NCBI GenBank assembly: GCA_937910255.1
Contig: CALEOQ010000090.1
Span: forward strand, 1-14,424
DNA length: 14,424 nt
Direction: 5' to 3'
DNA from: an uncultured Caulobacteraceae bacterium
GTDB lineage: Bacteria; Pseudomonadota; Alphaproteobacteria; Caulobacterales; Caulobacteraceae
In this document: positions 1 to 6,302 of the stretch, piece after piece
Layout of the letters: the number at the start of each line of letters is the position of its first letter
Numbering within the stretch: the stretch's first letter is position 1
The notes under the pieces: model-generated
What the model saw: only the letters and a program-made list of their open reading frames with translations
What the model was told of the DNA's origin: nothing
Databases searched by the model: none
Position numbers and translations under genes: made by a program

Positions 1-68
1 GTGTCGAGCGGAAGACGGCATACGAGATTACGCGGTGACTGGAGTTCAGGCGTGTGCTCTTCCGATCT
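1..68. other. Illumina P7/index adapter (artifact)
   Basis: This is not genomic DNA. Positions 5-28 match the P7 flow-cell sequence with two substitutions, 29-34 are an index-like hexamer, and 35-68 match the TruSeq index read primer with one substitution (G for A at the ACGTGTGCTC segment), ending in the GCTCTTCCGATCT junction. Reading through it from position 35 gives the known adapter-derived peptide beginning TGVQ, which should not be treated as protein. The insert begins at 69. Confidence 0.97.
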
Positions 69-742
69 CGGGTGAAGTGCAGCCCGGGAACGGCCAGGCC
101 GCCAAGGTGCAGTTCGCGCAAGGGTCGCGGGCCGACGACTATCTTCTCAATCCCCTTCGGCCAGCCGCCAGCCCCTGGGAGGTGAAGGCCGGCACCATCA
201 TCCCGGCGGCGCTGATCACCGCCTTGAACTCCGACCTGCCGGGCGAGGTCATCGCCCAGGTCACCGAGCCGGTCTACGATCACCGCACCGGACGCACGGT
301 CCTGATCCCACAGGGGTCGCGGCTGATCGGCCAGTACGACAGCCAGGTCGCCTACGGGCAGAACCGGCTGATGGTGGCGTGGAACCGGATCATCATGCCC
401 GACGGGCGCTCGATCAACATCGGCTCAATGACCGGCGCGGACCTCAGCGGAGCCACCGGCCTGCAGGACCGCCGTGACGGCCACTTCGGCCAGCTCGCTC
501 GCGGAATTCTGCTCTCGACCCTGTTCAGCGTCGGGGCGGCCGCCGCCCAGGACGCCGGCACCCGCAGTTCGGGCGGCCTGGTCATCAACAGCGCCGGGAG
601 CGGCGTGGCCAACTCCGCCCAGATGGTGGGCCAACAGATCACCGGCCGCGATCTCAATCGCCAGCCGACCCTGATGGTGCGCGCCGGCTGGCCGCTGCGG
701 GTGATCGTGAGCAAGGACATGATCCTCGCGCCCTACCCATAA
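69..742 (+). CDS. trbI: TrbI/VirB10-like conjugal transfer protein, 5'-truncated
   Basis: This is the C-terminal 223 residues of a TrbI protein, the VirB10-like component that spans the envelope and links the inner-membrane energy complex to the outer-membrane core of a P-type type IV secretion system. The first complete codon is at 71; the N-terminus, with its transmembrane anchor and proline-rich linker, is lost at the contig edge. Visible family traits are the beta-barrel segment with AGTIIPAALITALNSDLPG, then VTEPVYD, IPQGSRLIGQYDS and WNRIIMPDG. A hydrophobic stretch GILLSTLFSVGAAAA fits the antenna helices that cross the outer membrane, and the end RAGWPLRVIVSKDMILAPY is typical. It should be the last or near-last trb gene, followed 46 bases later by DUF2274, a common pairing. 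The family is certain; the exact name (trbI rather than virB10) rests on resemblance and the DUF2274 neighbour. Confidence 0.93.
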
Positions 743-788
743 GGCGGCCGCGACGCCCTTCCCTACCCCTCTAGCCCTGGAGACCGAC

Positions 789-1037
789 ATGGCGCGCGAA
801 GCCAAGACCAGCCTGGCCCTGCCGAAGATCGACACCGAGGAGAAGGCGGTCGATCTGCGGCTCAAGCTGAAGGGCAAAGCGGCTGTCGACCTCGCCGAAT
901 ATCAGGCTGCCTATGCCGAGGAAAATGGCGCTATCGAGCTCGACATCCTCGCCGCCCACATCCTCGCCACGTTCATCGAGGGCGATAAGGGCTTTCAGAC
1001 TTGGCGGCGCGCTCGTGGCGGGGACCGCCGCTCCTAG
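789..1037 (+). CDS. DUF2274 family protein
   Basis: This is a small protein of 82 residues. The ATG is preceded by GGAG at 779-782 with six bases of spacing. It reads as a DUF2274 protein: a KTSLALPKI opening, a central VDLAEYQAAYAEENG segment, and a helical DILAAHILATFIEGDKGFQTWRR end. DUF2274 genes are usually found directly after trbI in alphaproteobacterial and related conjugative elements, as here. Its biochemical role is unknown; from its position it is likely an accessory of the mating-pair apparatus or a small regulator. No signal peptide or membrane segment is visible. The tail (RRARGGDRRS) is basic. Confidence 0.85.
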   Translation: MAREAKTSLALPKIDTEEKAVDLRLKLKGKAAVDLAEYQAAYAEENGAIELDILAAHILATFIEGDKGFQTWRRARGGDRRS

Positions 1038-1084
1038 GGCTGAACATCCCTGTTCTTGACTCCCGCTAATCACCGATCCGAATC

Positions 1085-1105
1085 GACCGCTCACTTGCGG
1101 TCTTT
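1085..1105 (+). terminator. hairpin plus short T run after the trb/DUF2274 operon
   Basis: A perfect 6-bp stem (GACCGC 1085-1090, loop TCACTT, GCGGTC 1097-1102) is followed directly by TTT. It lies 47 bases after the DUF2274 stop, where the trb operon would be expected to end. The T run is short, so termination strength is uncertain. Confidence 0.45.
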
Positions 1106-1554
1106 GGCATCGTCGGGGTCCCGGTTTCGAAAGTGTCGGGGTCGCTCGTGGCTGATCTTGCCTGATTCGGCGTCCTCACCCGCGATTCTGTTCTTTGGAC
1201 AATCCCAACAATACCGATTCGGTCGCCCTATTTCGGACGATTCACGCCCTTCGGTCTCTAGGGGCGGCGCCCAGACTCATCGGACCTTCGACGGGTTCGC
1301 CCGAGGCGCCCTTTTGCGTCGGTCGAGCGCCGGAGATCACCGATGACCTAGCGACGAGACCCTGAAACGGCGAGAGCCCCCCGTTGGCGCGGGAGGCTCT
1401 CGGAGATCGCAGATGCCGTTGTGGAAGGCGGCGAATTGACTGGTCCAAGTTATGGGGCGTCGTAAGACGCGTCAAGGACCAGACGGGGAAGCTTTGCCCT
1501 GAATTCGGCGATCTGAACCCGGTCCAGCGGCTTCGTCCCAATGAAGGGACCACC
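1106..1554 (+). promoter_or_regulatory. structured leader region upstream of repC
   Basis: This stretch of about 450 bases has no convincing gene; the open frames in it have poor third-position GC. It carries several dyads: CGGG-TTCG-CCCG at 1292-1303; a strong hairpin at 1371-1402 with 8-bp outer arms (CGAGAGCC/GGCTCTCG) and a 4-bp inner stem; and a nested structure at 1440-1482 with outer arms CTGGTCC/GGACCAG and an inner GCGTC-GTAA-GACGC hairpin. Its position just upstream of a RepC-type initiator suggests copy-number control through mRNA structure. The repC Shine-Dalgarno (AAGGGA, about 1544-1549) lies at its 3' end. I found no clear sigma-70 promoter or regular iterons on the plus strand. 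Confidence 0.5.
1371..1446 (-). ncRNA. candidate counter-transcribed RNA regulating repC
   Basis: On the minus strand a TTGACG box (plus 1470-1475) is followed at 15-17 bases by CATAAC/TAACTT (plus 1447-1454), a plausible promoter. A transcript starting near 1441-1446 would run about 70 bases and end in the strong hairpin at 1402-1371, followed by CCGTTTC, which is a weak U tract. RepC initiators of repABC replicons are controlled by such a short antisense RNA encoded just upstream of repC and ending in a terminator hairpin. Layout and size fit, but the promoter is imperfect and the U tract is short, so this is an inference. Confidence 0.35.
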
Positions 1555-2961
1555 ATGCAGACCGCACATTCCGAGGAATGGCGGCCGGGCTTCGCCAAGC
1601 GCGCAGACAACTTCGAGCAGGTCTGCGCCCAGGCCGAGGCCTGGCGCTGGCGCCCGGGCGAGAGCATCGCCCGTGTCGCCGCCGCCGTGCTGAAGGGCAC
1701 GCCGATGCTCAGCGCGCCCCAGCGCCTGACCCTGCTGCTTTACGTCGAGCACCTGAACCAGGACCGCCTGGAGCAGGACATCGCCTGCGTCTGGCCATCG
1801 ACCAGCCTGGTGGCCGAATACCTGGGCTGTAGCGAGAGCCAGGCCCGCGCCAACCGGCGCGCCTTGGAGGCCGCCGGCTTCATGGTTCGCGACTACACCC
1901 GCGCCAATCGGCCGGCCGGGCTCGAGGCTTACGACCTCCGCCCGCTGATGGCCCGCCTCGACGAACTGGAGGCGGTGGACGCGGCGATCCGAGAGGCCGC
2001 GGCCGCCCGCAGGGCGATGTATTCGGAAGCGGTCGCCTTCCCGATGAAAGATAGCGCCCGGGCGCCGGGATTCCGGCGCCTAGAACAGTCCCATGAGAAC
2101 TTTAGTTCATCTGTACGAGGAAAGGACGCGGCTACGCCGCGACATGGTTCCCCAGGTCGGCCCGCTACGCGGCCCGAGATCGGCAAGGCCGGAGACGACT
2201 CGAACACACGCCAGCGCACCGGACCGGCCAGCGCCATTGGCTCTCCGGAGGGAGCCAGCGGTTTCGTCAGCGGAAAGTCGGACCCGTCAGTGTACGCGGA
2301 AATGGTCCGTGCCGAGCTTCGGACGGCCGCCCTGGTCTGTCCGTCCTTGGCGCCGCTGGTCACCCCTGCCCTGCTCGCCAACCCGGCCGGCGCCACGCCA
2401 GAGGACGCCGCGCGCGTGGCGGCCGCCGCGGCCGAACTGCTCCCCCAGCCGGAGCGGAACAATGACCAGACCGCCCTGTGGGGCTGGCGCAAGCATGGGA
2501 TCCGCGTGCTGGTGATGCTGGCCATCGCCGTCGAGGACCCGGAGGTCCGCTCGCCTTGCGGCTATTTCGGCAAGCTGACCGGCCAGGATCGCGGCGCGGC
2601 CGACCTTCGGCTGAACCTGGCGCGGATCCTCAAGTCCAAGGGCGAGTTGCCACCGCCGGAGGTCGCCCCCACGCCGGTTGTCGAGGAGCCGCCGCCGCTG
2701 ATCTTCAGTCCCGGGGTCGAGGACCATCCGTGGCCGGACATCGCCGGCCACCTTCGGGCGATCGTGCGCGAAGGCGCCTGGGGCAGCTGGTTTGGCCAGA
2801 TCGGTTTCCACGGCGTGGTCGATGGGGTCCTGACCCTGTCTTGCCGCACCGAGATCGCCGCCGACCGGATCAAACGCGACTTCATCCCCGCGATCCTGCA
2901 GGCGGCCGAGGCCGCCGAGGTGTTCGTCGACCGGGTCGTTCTGACGGTTCGAAAGCGGTGA
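1555..2961 (+). CDS. repC: RepC-type replication initiator with C-terminal DnaA-N-like domain
   Basis: This 468-residue protein resembles RepC initiators of alphaproteobacterial plasmids. Residues about 20-140 match the N-terminal RepC domain, a winged-helix DNA-binding region with LSAPQRLTLLLYVEHLN, then VWPSTSLVAEYLGCSESQARANRRALEAAGF as the helix-turn-helix, and YDLRPLMARLDEL. Residues about 165-245 are a low-complexity linker. Residues about 246-362 resemble the RepC C-terminal domain (WGWRKHGIRVLVMLAIAVED, RSPCGYFGKL). An extra C-terminal part (about 393-468) with WGSWFGQIGFHGVVDGVLTL and AADRIKRDF resembles the DnaA N-terminal domain, which normally binds helicase or other partners. The chosen ATG has AAGGGA six bases upstream; the frame stays open further 5' but reads through the leader hairpins with poor codon use. 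Unlike classic repABC, no repA or repB precedes it; trbI does. It could start replication of a plasmid or of an excised ICE. I am confident of an initiator, less of the precise subfamily. Confidence 0.8.
   Translation: MQTAHSEEWRPGFAKRADNFEQVCAQAEAWRWRPGESIARVAAAVLKGTPMLSAPQRLTLLLYVEHLNQDRLEQDIACVWPSTSLVAEYLGCSESQARANRRALEAAGFMVRDYTRANRPAGLEAYDLRPLMARLDELEAVDAAIREAAAARRAMYSEAVAFPMKDSARAPGFRRLEQSHENFSSSVRGKDAATPRHGSPGRPATRPEIGKAGDDSNTRQRTGPASAIGSPEGASGFVSGKSDPSVYAEMVRAELRTAALVCPSLAPLVTPALLANPAGATPEDAARVAAAAAELLPQPERNNDQTALWGWRKHGIRVLVMLAIAVEDPEVRSPCGYFGKLTGQDRGAADLRLNLARILKSKGELPPPEVAPTPVVEEPPPLIFSPGVEDHPWPDIAGHLRAIVREGAWGSWFGQIGFHGVVDGVLTLSCRTEIAADRIKRDFIPAILQAAEAAEVFVDRVVLTVRKR
2040..2175. 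other. dyad cluster inside repC, candidate replication origin
   Basis: Within the part of repC encoding the low-complexity linker there are four close dyads: GGCGCCGG (2061-2068) and CCGGCGCC (2073-2080) around GATT; GAACT-TT-AGTTC at 2097-2108; GCGGC-TAC-GCCGC at 2128-2140; CCGC-TAC-GCGG at 2162-2172. The section around 2085-2125 is locally richer in A/T than the rest of the gene. In repABC plasmids the origin lies within repC itself, so an origin here is a reasonable inference. Simple palindrome insertion into a tolerant linker is the alternative. Confidence 0.35.
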
Positions 2962-3022
2962 GGCGGGCCTATATCTGCTCGGCGGGTGGCCTGGCGCGGT
3001 GGGAGACGCAGGGGGTGTGACG

Positions 3023-4081
3023 ATGGAATGTTTCCGGATCGACGAGAGCGGCTACACCGGCTTTGACCTGTTGAATCCTGAGCAGCGGTTCCAGGGCGCG
3101 GCGGCGATCGCCATCAGCGACGACGACGCCGCGCGGCTGATCAAGGCGCACTTCCCGCGCCTTCAGGCCCCGGAGCTGAAATATCGCGCCCTGGCGCGCC
3201 GGCCTGGCGGCCGGCCGCATCTGCTGGCGCTGCTGCGGGATCTGCTGCAGGGGTACAAGTGCGTCACCCACGTCATGGACAAGCGCTTCATGCTGGTCCT
3301 GAAGTTCTGCGACTACGCGGTGGAGCCGTGGTACTTCGAGCGCGGCGCGAATTTTTACGCCGACGGCCAGAACTACGCGATGGGATCGCTGCTCACGATC
3401 CTTGGGCCGCAGATGCTCGGCGCCGAGCCGTTCGAGGCCATGCTCGCCGCCTTCCAGCGGGCGATGAAGGACAAGACGCCCGCAAGCCTCGGCGCCCTGG
3501 TGGCGGCGGCGCGGCGCACCCACTGGCAGGCGCTTCCAGAGGCGATCGGCCCGCTGGCCCGGGATGCGTGCCCCGACTGTCTGGAGGCGATCGCCACGCC
3601 TGGCGTCACGACCGACCTGGCCATGGTGACGATCCAGGCCCTGATCAGCCGGATGGAGGTCATGGCCGACGGCCCCTACCGGGTGGAGCACGACGAGTCG
3701 AAGAACCTGGCGACCTACCATGAGCTGCTGCAGGCGTTCATCGACCACACCGGCGAGGTCGAGCTTCGGCAGTCCGCGATCGCCAGCTTCAAATTCCCCC
3801 TGAAGCTGACCGAGCTGACCCAGGTCGATTCCAAGACCAGCCCCGCCATCCAGCTGGCCGATGTGATGATCGGCGCCGCGCTCGAGGCCGGCAACATCAT
3901 GACCGGCCACCGCACGGAGGGCCTCGACCCGGAGGCCCTCCTGCCGCTGTTCAGGGACGATCAGCTGATCCACATGCTCCCGAGCCTGGACTTCGAGGCG
4001 CAGAAGGCTTTCCGCAAGGACACTCAGGCGTCGCAGGTGATCGACTACTTCGCCGCGAACTTCGGCGGCAAGGGCGTCTGA
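3023..4081 (+). CDS. DUF3800 domain protein (predicted RNase H-like nuclease)
   Basis: This 352-residue protein has the DUF3800 signature. It opens with FRIDESGYTG, giving the conserved Asp7-Glu8-Ser9. A middle HDESKN stands at 224-228, and the C-terminal block DSKTSPAIQLADVMIGA at 269-285 contains the conserved QLAD (Asp280). These are the usual acidic positions of this RNase H-like family, whose members are predicted metal-dependent nucleases found in mobile elements, phages and defence-type neighbourhoods; its substrate is not known. The ATG at 3023 has AGGGGG at 3010-3015 with good spacing; an in-frame start at 2999 would add eight residues with a worse ribosome site. It follows repC by 61 bases in the same direction and could share its transcript, or act as a cargo or defence gene beside the RES/Xre pair. 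The family call is firm, the role open. Confidence 0.85.
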   Translation: MECFRIDESGYTGFDLLNPEQRFQGAAAIAISDDDAARLIKAHFPRLQAPELKYRALARRPGGRPHLLALLRDLLQGYKCVTHVMDKRFMLVLKFCDYAVEPWYFERGANFYADGQNYAMGSLLTILGPQMLGAEPFEAMLAAFQRAMKDKTPASLGALVAAARRTHWQALPEAIGPLARDACPDCLEAIATPGVTTDLAMVTIQALISRMEVMADGPYRVEHDESKNLATYHELLQAFIDHTGEVELRQSAIASFKFPLKLTELTQVDSKTSPAIQLADVMIGAALEAGNIMTGHRTEGLDPEALLPLFRDDQLIHMLPSLDFEAQKAFRKDTQASQVIDYFAANFGGKGV

Positions 4082-4115
4082 CGAGTTTGACGAACCTTAT
4101 GAACTTGACGAGTTC
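4079..4115 (+). promoter_or_regulatory. TGACGA repeats and dyad upstream of the RES/Xre operon
   Basis: TGACGA occurs at 4079, 4088 and 4106, spaced 9 and 18 bases, so the segment reads as four 9-bp units, with TGACGAGTT exactly repeated at 4079 and 4106. The last unit forms a perfect dyad, GAACT (4101-4105), TGACG, AGTTC (4111-4115). TTGACG at 4087 and 4105 also resemble -35 boxes. A GGCCC/GGGCC hairpin (4124-4139) follows in the leader, then AGGAG at 4141-4145 before the antitoxin ATG. This arrangement fits an autoregulatory operator for the Xre-type antitoxin. Confidence 0.5.
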
Positions 4116-4152
4116 GGCTCGAAGGCCCATTTTCGGGCCCAGGAGACTCCCC

Positions 4153-4881
4153 ATGGCCCAGGCACGTGAACAGGATCGTCCGGCGACCGCGAAGCGGTCC
4201 CGCAGCGCCAAGGCGGGGGCGGCGGGCTCGGCCTCGAGCGGGCAGTTCCTGCGGGTCCACGCCGACGACGACGTCACCGAAGTTCCGGTCTCGAAAGTCC
4301 GCTACGGCCGGATCGTCAACAAGTCCCGCGTGCTCGGCAAGGTGATCGCCGGCTACGCCGACGCCGCCGCCAAGGCCAAGCGGACGGGCAAGGCCTATGT
4401 GATCACCTATGTGGTGACCCCGGACGGAAAGGCGCAGGCCATGGCCGAGGCCCCGGCCGAGACGCCGCCGGAAGGCTCGCTCGACGCGGCCGTCGCCCGG
4501 GCCAAGGCTCGCGGCGCGATCAAGGCGGCGGAGATCCTGAAGGGTCCGGACATGCTGACCGCGCGCGACTTCGGGCCGCTGATCGGCGCCTCGCACGAGA
4601 CCGTCAACACCAAGCGCAAGCGCCACGAGGTCCTGGGCCTGGAGGGCGCGACGCGCGGCGTGAAATACCCGCGCTGGCAGGTGACCGACACCGGCCTGCC
4701 GCTGCCGGGCCTGCCCAAGCTGTTCGAGATCCTGGGCGAGCAGCCCTGGACCGTCTTCCGCTTCCTGAGAACGCCGCACGCCGAGTTGGGCGGCAAGACC
4801 GCCCTCGACGTGCTGAAGACCGGCCGCGTCGACACGGTCGTGAGCGTCGCCGAGAACCAGGCCGCCGGCGCCTTCGGCTAG
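4153..4881 (+). CDS. Xre/MbcA/ParS-type antitoxin of a RES toxin
   Basis: This 242-residue protein is the antitoxin half of a RES/Xre module. It has a basic Lys/Arg/Ala N-terminal tail (1-30), an unrecognised alpha/beta segment (about 31-95, with VSKVRYGRIVNKSRVLGKVI), and a helical DNA-binding region (about 120-165, ARDFGPLIGASHETVNTKRKR). The C-terminal toxin-binding domain (about 185-242) contains LFEILGEQPWTVFRFLRTPHAELGGKTALDVL in outline, ending in AAGAFG. That last part matches the DUF2384/MbcA-ParS family, which blocks the toxin active site. The ATG follows AGGAG at 4141-4145 by seven bases. It stops immediately before the toxin start with no spacer (TAG then ATG), so the two are probably translationally coupled. 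It likely represses its own promoter through the upstream dyad. It is longer than typical Xre antitoxins of this class because of the N-terminal extension. Confidence 0.87.
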   Translation: MAQAREQDRPATAKRSRSAKAGAAGSASSGQFLRVHADDDVTEVPVSKVRYGRIVNKSRVLGKVIAGYADAAAKAKRTGKAYVITYVVTPDGKAQAMAEAPAETPPEGSLDAAVARAKARGAIKAAEILKGPDMLTARDFGPLIGASHETVNTKRKRHEVLGLEGATRGVKYPRWQVTDTGLPLPGLPKLFEILGEQPWTVFRFLRTPHAELGGKTALDVLKTGRVDTVVSVAENQAAGAFG

Positions 4882-5487
4882 ATGGCGGCCGTTCCCGCAA
4901 TGCCGGGCCCGGCGTTCGCGGGACGCGCGCTGGTCTTGAAGACCGTTCCCGCCGGCGAGGTCTGGCGGCGAATGTACGAGACCCGTTTCCCCGACCCCTT
5001 GGGCTGGGGCTCGGGGCTCAACCGCTTCAGCGATCCGACCGGCCAAGCCTATGGCGTGGTCTATCTCGGCTCCAGCGCCAAGGTCGCCTTCGTCGAGACG
5101 ATTCTGCGCGACGCGGCTGACGGCCGAGGCGCCGATTTCATCGTCGACATGGCGGAGATCGAGAAGCGGTCCCTGGCCAGCCTGCGGGTGATCCAAGACC
5201 TCCGCCTGATCGATCTGACGGACGATGGCTGCCTGCGGATGGGCGTGCCCTCCGATGTGGTCGGCGCCAAGGACCAGGCGTTGGCGCGCACCTGGTCGGC
5301 CGCGATCCATAGGCACCCGGACCAACCGGACGGGGTCTATTTCGCCTCGCGCCTCAACGGTCAGGGTTGCATCGCGCTCTACGACCGGGCGCTTGCGAAA
5401 CTGGAGGCAGTCTCCACGCCTCGCCTGCTCGACTGCGACGTCGAGCTGGCCCAGATCCTCGACGACCTGGGCATCGCAATCGCTTAG
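4882..5487 (+). CDS. RES domain toxin (NAD-depleting)
   Basis: This 201-residue protein is a RES-family toxin. The three residues naming the family are visible: Arg48 in GLNRFSDP, Glu72 in AKVAFVETILRD, and Ser156 in GVYFASRLNG. YGVVYLGSS precedes the glutamate as expected. Characterised RES toxins break down NAD+ and stall growth, and are neutralised by the adjacent Xre antitoxin; that activity is known for the family and inferred here. The ATG directly abuts the antitoxin stop, and no strong Shine-Dalgarno is visible, which favours coupling to antitoxin translation. A second ATG six codons on (4900) is possible. The protein looks intact and the length is normal for the family. Confidence 0.92.
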   Translation: MAAVPAMPGPAFAGRALVLKTVPAGEVWRRMYETRFPDPLGWGSGLNRFSDPTGQAYGVVYLGSSAKVAFVETILRDAADGRGADFIVDMAEIEKRSLASLRVIQDLRLIDLTDDGCLRMGVPSDVVGAKDQALARTWSAAIHRHPDQPDGVYFASRLNGQGCIALYDRALAKLEAVSTPRLLDCDVELAQILDDLGIAIA

Positions 5488-5540
5488 AGCGCGACGATGG
5501 GTTGTCGGGACCGCCGTTCGCGGGGCCTGGTGCGCAAGCG

Positions 5541-5565
5541 GTGAGCCTGCGCCGGCAGGCCTCAC
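5541..5565. terminator. hairpin between convergent genes
   Basis: GTGAG-CCTGC (5541-5550), loop GCCG, GCAGG (5555-5559), one bulged C, and CTCAC (5561-5565) form a 10-bp stem with one bulge. It sits between the RES toxin (plus) and the minus-strand gene ending at 5562, and overlaps that gene's stop codon. No T run is present on either side, so bidirectional termination is only plausible. Confidence 0.4.
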
Positions 5566-6299
5566 TGGGTCGGCGCGGCCTCCGCGACCAGCGCCTTGAA
5601 CCGGACCCGCTCCTCGGCGGCGATCAGGAATCCCATGCTCGGATAGTCGGGCTGGATGACCTTGCGCACGCGGCCGTCGTGGACCAGCGTCAGCAAGAGC
5701 GCGAAGGCCGGGTTGAACCGGCGCCGTGGCCAGCCGAGGTGGCTTTCCAACTCGCGTGCGTCTCCGCTGTCGAGTTTCAGCGCCGCCTGGGCGACGGCGA
5801 CGGCATCAGCCTGGGGCGAGGTCTGCAGGGCCACCGGGTCGAACAGCGCATAGAGGGCGTAAGTCGGGGTGATGGCCCGCACCGGAAACCCCAGCGCCTT
5901 CGTCACCGTCGCCAGGCCAAACATCTCCAGCTCGGCGGCCGCATCCTGCAGGTCGCGAGCCGTCGCTTCGGGGAAGGCCGCGGTCAGGACGTCGTATTCG
6001 ACCAGGTCGTCCAGGCCGGTTTCCGACCGAAGCGACAGCCAGGTGGCCAAGGCCATGGCGTCGCCGCTGAGGACGAGCTTCGGCCGTTTGGCCTCAAGCG
6101 TCGTCAGGCGCGCCTCGTGGTCGTTGGCCGCGTCCGTCACCTCCTGGCGCCATTCGCTGAGATCCTGCGCGAACTGGGTCGGGTGCGTGACCTGATAGAG
6201 CCGGGCCAAGGCGGCCGTGACCGGGATGAAGCCGGCGCCGGCCTCGAGCGCGGCGCGCCACAGGGCGCGGTTGACGTCTTCAATGGGCGGCTTGATCAC
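5562..6299 (-). CDS. hypothetical protein, possible winged-helix, second gene of an unknown pair
   Basis: I do not recognise this 245-residue protein. It starts with GTG (plus 6297-6299), three bases after the stop of the upstream minus-strand gene, so the two form an operon and are probably coupled. Codon use has the strong third-position GC of a real gene. The first 60 residues are helical (NRALWRAALEAGAGFIPV), followed by a charged helix (DHEARLTTLEAKRP). The middle (about 75-130) and the C-terminal third (GDARELESHLGWPRRRFNPAFALLLTLVHDGRV) each look like helix-rich winged-helix modules; the latter ends with a beta-hairpin-like KVIQPDYPSMGFLI. No signal peptide, membrane segment or obvious catalytic motif is visible. 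A nucleic-acid-binding or regulatory role is conceivable from the possible winged helices, but this is conjecture. Confidence 0.75.
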   Translation of the reverse strand: MIKPPIEDVNRALWRAALEAGAGFIPVTAALARLYQVTHPTQFAQDLSEWRQEVTDAANDHEARLTTLEAKRPKLVLSGDAMALATWLSLRSETGLDDLVEYDVLTAAFPEATARDLQDAAAELEMFGLATVTKALGFPVRAITPTYALYALFDPVALQTSPQADAVAVAQAALKLDSGDARELESHLGWPRRRFNPAFALLLTLVHDGRVRKVIQPDYPSMGFLIAAEERVRFKALVAEAAPTQ

Positions 6300-6302
6300 G
6301 GG

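Noticed and set aside
35..70. In-frame GTG start giving TrbI a new N-terminus
   Set aside because: It lies in the adapter; the peptide is the known adapter translation product.
1056..1346. Open frame of 96 codons before repC
   Set aside because: Poor third-position GC, no ribosome site, no recognisable sequence, and it covers the leader region with hairpins.
1040..1550. Iterons or a CRISPR-like array upstream of repC
   Set aside because: No regularly spaced direct repeats were found; CGATTC-like words recur irregularly only.
1384..1554. Upstream extension of repC by 57 codons from a TTG
   Set aside because: The ATG at 1555 has a good Shine-Dalgarno and the extension reads through leader hairpins with poor codon use.
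4045..5565. Long minus-strand frame of 506 codons opposite the RES/Xre pair
   Set aside because: High GC leaves antisense frames open; the plus-strand genes have recognisable domains and starts.
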